Source of the DNA: Caldithrix sp. RBG_13_44_9
Lineage (GTDB): Bacteria; Calditrichota; Calditrichia; RBG-13-44-9
Assembly: GCA_001771055.1 (NCBI GenBank)
Contig: MESS01000035.1
Location: forward strand, 2,999 to 9,337
DNA: 6,339 bases
Direction of reading: 5' to 3'
Shown here: positions 1 to 5,110 of the stretch, in pieces
Position numbering within the stretch: the first letter of the stretch is position 1
How the letters are laid out: the number at the start of each line of letters is the position of its first letter
Notes under the pieces: model-generated
Database searches by the model: none
Told to the model about the DNA's origin: nothing
What the model saw: only the letters and a program-made list of their open reading frames with translations
Made by a program: the position numbers and the translations under genes

Positions 1-296
1 TAGTGATGGAAATATTTTTATGCCGCTATCGGTCAGGAAGAATCCGGTTGAAGGGGCCGGTCGATCACCGCTGGATCCTTCCCTGTCAAATTGATGAATT
101 TCCTTTCCCTGCTGCCAACCATAAATTTTTTCCAAAATTGAAACAACTGTGGTAATGGTTTTCCCGGAACCAAACAAACCAGCCGGGACAGCATAGTATC
201 AATGCCATAAAAAATAGCTGAATTGTCACCGGCAAATGGGTAAAATTTTTTGCTGGATTCCCGAATACATTTTAGTTTATTTAATATTGTTTTTTC
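1..296 (-). pseudogene. Possible frameshifted gene remnant, SMI1/KNR4 (SUKH)-like
   Basis: No intact gene fits 1-362. On the minus strand, one frame is stop-free from 296 down to 33 and includes the protein-like stretch FYPFAGDNSAIFYGIDTM (about 242-189). A second minus frame is stop-free from about 198 to the window edge and contains AGLFGSGKTITTVVSILEKI (about 183-124), then KIYGWQQGKEI. Joined by one frameshift near 180-195, these recall the end of SMI1/KNR4 domains: a PFAxDxSGxxYxID strand pair, then a FGS...TTVVxSxxExx helix. No suitable start codon precedes the first part, and the N-terminal half of such a domain is missing, so this looks like a decayed fragment. The family link is from memory of the motif and is weak. 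Both the frameshift and the domain call are inferences; a sequencing error is also possible. The rest of the leader to 362 shows only AT-rich sequence and no promoter I would defend. Confidence 0.27.
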
Positions 297-362
297 TCAG
301 AATGAATGTGGTATCTGAACCAGTATTAAAATGACAACTTTTTTTACTTAGTGGAGAGCTGA

Positions 363-1301
363 ATGCGTAATCTGATTAGGATCATATTAATTTTTGCATT
401 GATATCAACTGGTTGCGTTTTGCAAGACCAGCAGGCTGACAGTAAAGCCGATTTCAGTTCAAGAAAGATCTGGGTAATCACCACCACCGGTATGATTGCC
501 GATGCAGTGCGGAATGTCGGTGGTGAAAGGGTGGAGGTACGGGCGTTGATGGGACCGGGCGTGGATCCCCATCTCTATAAAGCCAGCGAAGGCGATGTAA
601 TCCGCATGGCCGATGCAGACATTATTTTCTATAACGGATTGCATCTGGAAGGAAAGATGAGTGAGGTGTTTGAACAGATGCAGCGCCGGGTGAAAACTGC
701 CGCCATCAGCAGTGGGATTGCACGTGATTCACTTCTTTCACCGCCAGCTTTTCAGGGGAATTATGATCCGCATATCTGGTTCGATGTCGGACTGTGGATG
801 GAAGGAGTAAAAAATATCAGTAAGAATCTCGTCGCTCTGGATACTGCTTCAGCTGAGATCTACCACCGCAATACCGCTGCTTATCTGCAGATCCTTTCAG
901 AGTTGGATGCCTATGTTCACCAGCAGGCCATGAGGGTGCTGGTGGAAAAACGAGTGTTGATTACTGCCCACGATGCCTTTAACTATTTCGGACGCGCCTA
1001 TGGATTTGAAGTGCGCGGACTGCAGGGGATCAGCACTGCAGCTGAAGCCGGAACAGCTGATATCCAGAATCTGGCGCAGTATATTGTCGAACGAAAAATT
1101 CCGGCGGTTTTTGTGGAGAGTTCGGTACCGCCCCGCTACATAGAGGCCCTGCAGGCGGCGGTACAGGCCCGGGGATTTAAGGTAAAAATTGGCGGGAGTC
1201 TTTACTCCGATGCCATGGGCTCGGCTGGAACACCCGAAGGGAGCTATCCGGGCATGGTGCGCTATAACATTGATACAATTGTTAATGCTCTTATTCAGTA
1301 A
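363..1301 (+). CDS. troA: Metal ABC transporter substrate-binding lipoprotein (TroA/MntA/ZnuA family)
   Basis: Cluster A-I binding protein that captures Mn(II), Zn(II) or possibly Fe(II) outside the inner membrane and hands it to the permeases encoded downstream. Residues 1-18 form a lipoprotein signal peptide (MRNLIRI, hydrophobic core, STGC) with lipid-anchoring Cys18. The lipobox is relaxed, with Ser at -3 where Leu is usual. Metal ligands match TroA in identity and spacing: His70 (GVDPHLY), His137 (YDPHIWFD), His203 (ITAHDAFNYFG) and Asp283 (SLYSDAMG). The third ligand is His, as in TroA and ZnuA, rather than the Glu of PsaA/MntC. The His/Asp-rich loop of ZnuA is absent, so exclusive zinc use is not implied. 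The length of 312 residues is normal. The start is supported by GGAG at 353-356, 6 bases before ATG, and by the signal peptide beginning there. It is the first gene of the operon. The exact metal cannot be read from the sequence; znuA or mntA would be equally valid names. Confidence 0.93.
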   Translation: MRNLIRIILIFALISTGCVLQDQQADSKADFSSRKIWVITTTGMIADAVRNVGGERVEVRALMGPGVDPHLYKASEGDVIRMADADIIFYNGLHLEGKMSEVFEQMQRRVKTAAISSGIARDSLLSPPAFQGNYDPHIWFDVGLWMEGVKNISKNLVALDTASAEIYHRNTAAYLQILSELDAYVHQQAMRVLVEKRVLITAHDAFNYFGRAYGFEVRGLQGISTAAEAGTADIQNLAQYIVERKIPAVFVESSVPPRYIEALQAAVQARGFKVKIGGSLYSDAMGSAGTPEGSYPGMVRYNIDTIVNALIQ

Positions 1302-1339
1302 AAATGGTATATTCGAAAAAATATTTTGAAATCAGAATA

Positions 1340-1354
1340 CCTTAAGAATTAAGG
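1340..1354 (+). promoter_or_regulatory. Palindrome over the troB ribosome binding site
   Basis: CCTTAA-GAA-TTAAGG is a perfect inverted repeat with 6-base arms. Its 3' arm contains most of the Shine-Dalgarno sequence (AAGGA, 1351-1355) that lies 5 bases before the troB ATG. As RNA, a hairpin here would mask that site. As DNA, it could be a repressor half-site pair. The 59-base gap between troA and troB is the only sizeable gap in the operon. GGTAT at 1306-1310 could alternatively pair with ATACC at 1337-1341, excluding the first hairpin. The repeat is seen directly; its function is inferred. Confidence 0.4.
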
Positions 1355-1360
1355 ACAGCG

Positions 1361-2140
1361 ATGAAAAACAGTCAGACAACTTTTGCCATAGAAGTAGAGG
1401 ATATGACAGTGGCCTACCGGGAAAAGCCCGTTTTATGGGATGTGGATCTGCTTGTTCCGGGTGGTATTCTGCAGGCCATCATTGGACCAAACGGTGCCGG
1501 GAAAACTACCATGATCAAAGCGATTTTGGGATTGGTCAAGCCTTCGGCCGGGCGGGTTCTTATTTATGGTAAGCCTTATTCCCAGCAGCGCCAGCTGGTG
1601 GCTTACGTCCCGCAGCGGGGCAGTGTGGACTGGGATTTTCCCACCAATGTGCTGGATGTGGTGATGATGGGCCGCTATGGAACGCTGGGCTGGTTTCGCC
1701 GGCCCGGAAAAGAGGATCATCAACGGGCGGAAGAAGCCCTGGCCAAGGTAGGAATGGCTGATTTCCTGAAACGGCAGATCAGTCAATTGTCCGGAGGACA
1801 GCAGCAGCGCGTTTTTCTGGCCCGCGCTCTGGTGCAGGATGCCATGGTTTATTTTATGGATGAACCTTTCCAGGGAGTGGATGCTACCACCGAAAAAGCA
1901 ATTGTCAGTCTGCTGAAGGAACTACGGGCGGCCGGGAAAACCGTGCTAGTAGTTCATCATGACCTGCAGACCGTGACCGAATATTTTGATTGGGTCTTGT
2001 TGCTCAATGTCAGAAGGATTGCCAGCGGTCCGGTGTCTGAGGTTTTCACTGAAAAGAATCTGCGACTGGCCTATGGTGGTAAAGTGGCATTTTTAACTCA
2101 TCACACTCATCAAAATGCCGGAGCTCCGACTAACGTTTAA
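1361..2140 (+). CDS. troB: Metal ABC transporter ATP-binding protein (TroB/MntB/ZnuC family)
   Basis: Cytoplasmic ATPase that powers metal import by the two permeases encoded just downstream. All nucleotide-binding motifs are intact: Walker A GPNGAGKTT (42-50), Q-loop Gln85 (VPQRGSVDWDFP, a typical signature of metal-importer ATPases), ABC signature LSGGQ (143-147), Walker B ending MDEP with catalytic Glu168, D-loop GVD (172-174) and switch His200 (VVHHDL). At 259 residues it has the usual family length. The C-terminus holds a small His cluster, HHTH (237-240), of unknown importance. The ATG is preceded by AAGGA at 5 bases spacing, inside a palindrome that may control its translation. It ends 8 bases before troC, so the two are surely co-transcribed. 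Confidence 0.94.
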   Translation: MKNSQTTFAIEVEDMTVAYREKPVLWDVDLLVPGGILQAIIGPNGAGKTTMIKAILGLVKPSAGRVLIYGKPYSQQRQLVAYVPQRGSVDWDFPTNVLDVVMMGRYGTLGWFRRPGKEDHQRAEEALAKVGMADFLKRQISQLSGGQQQRVFLARALVQDAMVYFMDEPFQGVDATTEKAIVSLLKELRAAGKTVLVVHHDLQTVTEYFDWVLLLNVRRIASGPVSEVFTEKNLRLAYGGKVAFLTHHTHQNAGAPTNV

Positions 2141-2148
2141 CAGAGAAT

Positions 2149-3279
2149 ATGATTGAATTACTGCAAAATTTAATTATGGATTACACCCTGCGGACCGTAG
2201 CCATGGGCTCCGGGATCCTGGGGATTGTCAGCGGTGCACTGGGCAGTTTTGCCGTGCTGCGAAAACAGAGTCTGCTGGGGGATGCTGTTTCTCATGCAGC
2301 GTTGCCCGGCATTGCGCTGGCTTTTCTGCTCACCGGGTCCAAGGCTTCGCCGGTGTTGGTGGTGGGAGCAGCGCTGGCCGGATGGTTGGGGACTTTCTTG
2401 ATACTATCCATCACCCGTACCACCCGTATTAAAAATGACAGTGCACTGGGACTCATCCTGTCAGTTTTTTTTGGATTTGGTTTGGTATTATTGACTTTTA
2501 TCCAGCGCCAGCCATACGCCAATAAGGCCGGCCTGGATAAATTTTTATTCGGACAGGCCGCCGCCCTGCTGGAAAGTGATGTTCTCACGATGTTAGTTCT
2601 CGGCAGCATTGTGCTGCTGCTGGTAATCATCTTCTGGAAAGAATTTAAAATTCTCAGTTTCGATCCCGATTTTACGGCCAGCCTGGGATTCCCGGTGCAG
2701 CTGCTCGATATCCTGATCACCAGTCTGCTGGTGATTGCTATTGTGGTTGGTCTGCAGACGGTGGGGGTAGTGTTAATGAGCGCTATGGTCGTAGCGCCGG
2801 CAGCAGCTGCCCGCCAATGGACAGATCGGCTTGGTGCTATGGTGTTCCTGAGCAGTCTCTTCGGAGCCCTGGCTGGAGTGGGTGGGGCAGTGATCAGCAG
2901 TATGACTCCGCGTTTACCTACCGGTCCAACCATTGTTCTCTGTATCAGTGCCCTGGTGCTCTTTTCCATTCTGCTGGCCCCGAACCGTGGTTTACTCTGG
3001 CGCTGGGCGGCAGAGCAGCGAAACCGGCGTAAATTGCAGATCGAGGCAGTGCTCAGTGACCTTTATATTCTGGCCCGCCAGCACCAGGGTACTGAACATG
3101 GCCATCCCATTGAAGTCCTGCGCACCATGAGTATCGGTCATGGCGGAGTGGACCGGAGTTTGAAAGAATTAAAAACCCGCGGCTGGGTAGAACAGAAAGC
3201 AGATGGAAACTGGGTGCTCACTGCCTGCGGGATGGAGCAAGCCATTCAGATATCGGATAGAGGGGAAACTTCAGCATGA
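2149..3279 (+). CDS. troC: Metal ABC transporter permease with C-terminal DtxR-like winged-helix domain
   Basis: Inner-membrane permease of the ABC-3 family (TroC/MntB/ZnuB), one of two that would form the metal channel. Residues 1 to about 285 are the membrane domain, with roughly eight to nine hydrophobic spans. Family landmarks are LLGDAVSHAALPGIALAF (42-59), the AGLDKFLFGQAA loop (127-138), a cytoplasmic DPDFTASLGFP segment (172-182) expected to contact the ATPase, and TVGVVLMSAMVVAPAAAA (204-221). A hydrophilic extension of about 85 residues follows from 290. It has a helix LSDLYILARQ, a likely recognition helix VDRSLKELKTRGWV (334-347), a wing with VLTACG (356-361), and then an end helix. 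This is the layout of the DtxR/MntR N-terminal winged helix, but the metal-sensing dimerization domain is missing. The fusion recalls chlamydial YtgC-YtgR. ATG was chosen for the 8-base gap after troB; its Shine-Dalgarno (AGAGAA) is weak, suggesting translational coupling. Confidence 0.92.
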   Translation: MIELLQNLIMDYTLRTVAMGSGILGIVSGALGSFAVLRKQSLLGDAVSHAALPGIALAFLLTGSKASPVLVVGAALAGWLGTFLILSITRTTRIKNDSALGLILSVFFGFGLVLLTFIQRQPYANKAGLDKFLFGQAAALLESDVLTMLVLGSIVLLLVIIFWKEFKILSFDPDFTASLGFPVQLLDILITSLLVIAIVVGLQTVGVVLMSAMVVAPAAAARQWTDRLGAMVFLSSLFGALAGVGGAVISSMTPRLPTGPTIVLCISALVLFSILLAPNRGLLWRWAAEQRNRRKLQIEAVLSDLYILARQHQGTEHGHPIEVLRTMSIGHGGVDRSLKELKTRGWVEQKADGNWVLTACGMEQAIQISDRGETSA

Positions 3280-4385
3280 CCAGCGCTCAATTCGAAATTC
3301 AGTTAATCGCGGTGGTGGTAGCGATTGCCTGTGCGCTGCCAGGAGTTTTTCTGGTGCTTCGCCGCATGGCTATGATGAGCGATGCCATCAGTCACTCTAT
3401 TCTGCTGGGAATCGTTCTGGCTTTTTTTCTGACCAGGGATCTCACTTCCCCATTTTTAGTAATTGCCGCCACCCTCAGCGGGGTGCTTACTGTCAGCCTG
3501 GTAGAGCTGTTGAACCGCACCCGGCTGGTGCGGGAGGATACCGCAATCGGCCTGATCTTTCCAGTACTATTCAGCATAGGTGTGATTCTCATTTCACGTT
3601 ACAGTGGAGATATCCATCTCGATACCGATTCGGTTCTTCTGGGGGAACTGGCCTTTGCTCCTTTCGATCGTTTCATTATTTTTAGCCGGGATTTTGGCCC
3701 CCGGGCCTTGTATCTGATGGGTGGAATCATGTTCATCAATATTGTGCTTATTATTATGTTCTATAAAGAATTAAAAGTGGCCACTTTCGATGCCGGTTTA
3801 GCCATGGCCCTGGGATTTTCCCCGGCTTTGATCCATTATGGCCTGATGTCTATGGTATCCATTACTGCTGTGGGTGCATTTGATGCAGTAGGCTCTATTC
3901 TGGTAGTGGCCTTGATGATTGGCCCGCCGGCCTCAGTCTATCTGCTCACCGATCGACTCTCTCTCTTATTAATCCTCAGTTCTTTGTTGGGGGCGGCAGG
4001 ATCGATTATGGGTTACTGGGTAGCCCATCTATTGGATGCCTCCATTGCCGGATCGATTTCCAGCATGATTGGCTTAATTTTCCTGGCCGTCTATTTATTC
4101 GCACCAGATAGAGGTTTGATTGCCATTGCCCGAAGGCGGCGCCGGCAACGGATTGAATTTGCATTAGAGATGCTGCTGGTACACCTCTTTAATCATGAAG
4201 GATTACCAGAGGCGGCCATAGAATGCCATATCGCTAATTTACCTGAACATCTTTATTGGGAACTGCAATTTGCCCAAAGGGTGATCAGGAGTGGGGAAAA
4301 AGGAAATCTGCTGCTTAACCGGGAGGAAATACTGTTTTTAACATCCACTGGCCGGGAGCGGGCTCAGAAGTCAATACTGGCTTGA
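3276..4385 (+). CDS. troD: Metal ABC transporter permease with diverged C-terminal winged-helix-like tail
   Basis: Second ABC-3 permease (TroD/MntC type), expected to pair with TroC in the inner membrane. Residues 1 to about 272 are the membrane domain: the MMSDAISHSILLGIVLAFFL motif (33-52), an external loop with HLDTDSVLLGELAFAP (104-119) typical of Mn-type second permeases, the cytoplasmic KVATFDAGLAMALGF segment (157-171), and GSILVVALMIGPPAS (196-210). An arginine run RRRRRQR (276-282) then begins a C-terminal tail of about 88 residues. That tail aligns by eye with the TroC extension: RRQRIEFALEMLLVHLF, a helix around QFAQRVIRSG, and FLTSTGRERA, the usual end of a winged helix. It is more degenerate than in TroC. 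The start ATG overlaps the troC stop as ATGA, with AGGGGAA (3261-3267) as ribosome binding site, so translation is coupled. It is the last gene of the operon. Confidence 0.92.
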   Translation: MTSAQFEIQLIAVVVAIACALPGVFLVLRRMAMMSDAISHSILLGIVLAFFLTRDLTSPFLVIAATLSGVLTVSLVELLNRTRLVREDTAIGLIFPVLFSIGVILISRYSGDIHLDTDSVLLGELAFAPFDRFIIFSRDFGPRALYLMGGIMFINIVLIIMFYKELKVATFDAGLAMALGFSPALIHYGLMSMVSITAVGAFDAVGSILVVALMIGPPASVYLLTDRLSLLLILSSLLGAAGSIMGYWVAHLLDASIAGSISSMIGLIFLAVYLFAPDRGLIAIARRRRRQRIEFALEMLLVHLFNHEGLPEAAIECHIANLPEHLYWELQFAQRVIRSGEKGNLLLNREEILFLTSTGRERAQKSILA

Positions 4386-4455
4386 TTAATAAAAAATAAT
4401 TAACCACCGAGGGTAATGATAATAACACAGTTGGCAGTAGGCAAGAAGGCCAGAT

Positions 4456-4507
4456 TACAAGACAAAAGACAAAAGATAATACAAAATACAAAATACAAAA
4501 TACAAAA
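4456..4507 (+). repeat. A-rich tandem heptamer repeat (TACAAAA / GACAAAA)
   Basis: Four perfect tandem copies of TACAAAA lie at 4480-4507, preceded by two copies of GACAAAA at 4461-4474 and partial units on either side. The array lies in the 332-base spacer after troD, which contains no convincing gene on either strand. A short imperfect inverted repeat, ATTAACC-ACCGA-GGGTAAT (4399-4417), lies between the troD stop and the array but has no T-tract. Such short repeats may arise by replication slippage. No function is evident. Confidence 0.85.
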
Positions 4508-4508
4508 A

Positions 4509-4605
4509 CCTCTAATGTTTACCTTTTACCCTTAGCCTTTTTCCTTGATCCTTGTGCCTTTTACCCTTTTCCCGTATACCATATACCATATTCCAAATAC
4601 CGCTT
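4509..4605 (+). terminator. C-rich, G-poor heptad-phased tract; likely Rho-dependent terminator region
   Basis: From 4522 the sequence divides into twelve heptamers, each with CC near its start: CCTTTTA, CCCTTAG, CCTTTTT, CCTTGAT, CCTTGTG, CCTTTTA, CCCTTTT, CCCGTAT, ACCATAT, ACCATAT, TCCAAAT, ACCGCTT. I count 37 C against 10 G over 4461-4605. An RNA that is C-rich, G-poor and unstructured, with YC steps spaced evenly, is what Rho is known to load on. No intrinsic hairpin with a T-tract follows troD, so this is the natural candidate for ending the operon transcript. The base pattern is seen directly; the terminator role is inferred. It may equally be a decayed tandem repeat with no role. Confidence 0.4.
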
Positions 4606-4651
4606 TACTTCCGGTCTTTATGGACTTAGTTTTTATAAAAAGTGATTTTAC

Positions 4652-4681
4652 TTGTGTTAAAATTTGATCATTGTTTATATT
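4652..4681 (+). promoter_or_regulatory. Possible promoter of the small Cys-rich gene
   Basis: TTGTGT (4652-4657) and TATATT (4676-4681) are separated by 18 bases and lie 36 bases upstream of the start codon of the next gene. The -10 element matches the consensus at five of six positions, the -35 at three. An AT-rich palindrome, TTTTTATAAAAA (4630-4641), lies just upstream. This assumes a sigma-70-like consensus, which may not hold in this lineage. Confidence 0.3.
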
Positions 4682-4717
4682 GTGTGCAGTTAGAACTACA
4701 AGATCGAGCACGAATTT

Positions 4718-4912
4718 ATGAAAGAGAAAGAAGATCCCAAATATTGTCCGGTGATGAATATTTTGTGTCCGCAGGGTGAAAACAAAGCCCGGGAGTGCCG
4801 GCTGCGCTTCGAGGAGGATTACGATCCGGTACGAAACTTGCGGGATTTTGATATCCTATGCTGCTCCTATCATCGCACTGAAGAAATTGACAAAAGTACC
4901 CCGATGGTGTAA
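4718..4912 (+). CDS. Small cysteine-rich protein of unknown function
   Basis: A 64-residue protein that I do not recognise. It has five cysteines in the pattern C-x6-C-x9-C-x20-CC (Cys10, 17, 27, 48, 49), plus His52 directly after the CC pair (CCSYHR). This could bind a metal or an iron-sulfur cluster, or form disulfides. The rest is strongly charged (for example KARECRLRFEEDYDPVRNL), with no signal peptide or membrane segment, so it is probably cytosolic. The ATG has no clear Shine-Dalgarno sequence, and no earlier start exists in frame before the TAG at 4691. Support for a real gene comes from its base composition, which is richer in GC and more codon-like than the AT-rich spacers on both sides, and from the likely terminator after it. 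It lies between the metal-importer operon and the superoxide dismutase gene. A link to metal handling is only a guess. Confidence 0.6.
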   Translation: MKEKEDPKYCPVMNILCPQGENKARECRLRFEEDYDPVRNLRDFDILCCSYHRTEEIDKSTPMV

Positions 4913-4956
4913 CCTCAGCTTTAAAAAATAATCTAAAACCATATCCTGACTCCCTG

Positions 4957-4999
4957 CCTCCGTTGGAATGGGGGGAGGAAACTTTTTATTCTTTTTTTT
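4957..4999 (+). terminator. Probable intrinsic terminator after the small Cys-rich gene
   Basis: CCTCC (4957-4961) can pair with GGAGG (4974-4978) around a 12-base loop. A shifted pairing, CTCCC (4950-4954) with GGGAG (4973-4977), is also possible. A T-rich tract follows at 4983-4999 (TTTTTATTC, then eight T). The stem is short but all strong pairs, and the T-tract is convincing. It would separate the small gene from the dismutase gene. Confidence 0.45.
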
Positions 5000-5025
5000 G
5001 TTTAGTGAATGTTGCTAAAAAGAAA

Positions 5026-5057
5026 TTGTCAGTCTTTCCGGATCATTAGACTGGCAA
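5026..5057 (+). promoter_or_regulatory. Inverted repeat upstream of sod (candidate operator)
   Basis: TTGTCAGTCT (5026-5035) and AGACTGGCAA (5048-5057) are inverted repeats with nine exact pairs and one G-T pair. They flank a 12-base spacer whose centre is the palindrome TCCGGA (5037-5042). No T-tract follows, so it is not an intrinsic terminator. It overlaps the -35 element of the best promoter candidate for sod, where a repressor would be expected to bind. It does not resemble the Fur, PerR or MntR boxes I know. The repeat is seen; regulation is inferred. Confidence 0.4.
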
Positions 5058-5075
5058 ATCATTTAACTGTATCAT
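5047..5075 (+). promoter_or_regulatory. Possible sod promoter
   Basis: TAGACT (5047-5052) and TATCAT (5070-5075) are 17 bases apart, with four and five of six matches to the sigma-70 consensus. This would leave a leader of about 30 bases before the sod start codon. The -35 element lies within the right arm of the inverted repeat at 5026-5057. Confidence 0.35.
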
Positions 5076-5097
5076 TCAATCAATCATTTAAATAAAT

Positions 5098-5103
5098 AAG
5101 GAG
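5098..5103 (+). promoter_or_regulatory. Strong ribosome binding site of sod
   Basis: AAGGAG ends 7 bases before the sod ATG. It is the best Shine-Dalgarno match in the window, suggesting high expression and fixing the start at 5111. Confidence 0.8.
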
Positions 5104-5110
5104 ATCTATC

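Noticed and set aside
2..94. Plus-strand open stretch ending at TGA 92-94 that could be the C-terminus of an upstream gene (ends LDPSLSN).
   Set aside because: Only 30 codons with no recognisable motif. The minus-strand readings of the same bases look more protein-like.
154..183. Walker A-like GLFGSGKT on the minus strand (within AGLFGSGKTITT), suggesting a P-loop ATPase.
   Set aside because: No Walker B, no start codon and only about 66 open codons. The surrounding sequence fits the end of an SMI1/KNR4-like domain better, so the match is probably chance.
241..278. Possible promoter TTGCTG (250-255), 17 bases, TAGTTT (273-278) for the metal operon.
   Set aside because: The -10 match is poor and several equally weak alternatives exist in this AT-rich leader, so none can be chosen.
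1433..1786. Minus-strand open frame of 117 codons.
   Set aside because: Shadow of the ATPase gene troB, with His- and Gln-rich nonsense composition.
2292..2969. Long minus-strand open frame of 225 codons.
   Set aside because: Lies entirely within troC, is rich in Thr, Arg and Ser with no domain, and is a shadow of the well-supported permease.
3203..3685. Plus-strand open frame of 160 codons spanning the troC-troD junction.
   Set aside because: Overlaps both permeases out of frame, is rich in Ser, Arg and Cys, and has no family features.
4399..4417. Imperfect inverted repeat ATTAACC-ACCGA-GGGTAAT just after troD, as an intrinsic terminator.
   Set aside because: One mismatch in a short stem and no following T-tract.
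4456..4605. Short regular repeats considered as a CRISPR array.
   Set aside because: The unit is 7 bases with no unique spacers and no cas genes nearby; it is a simple tandem repeat.
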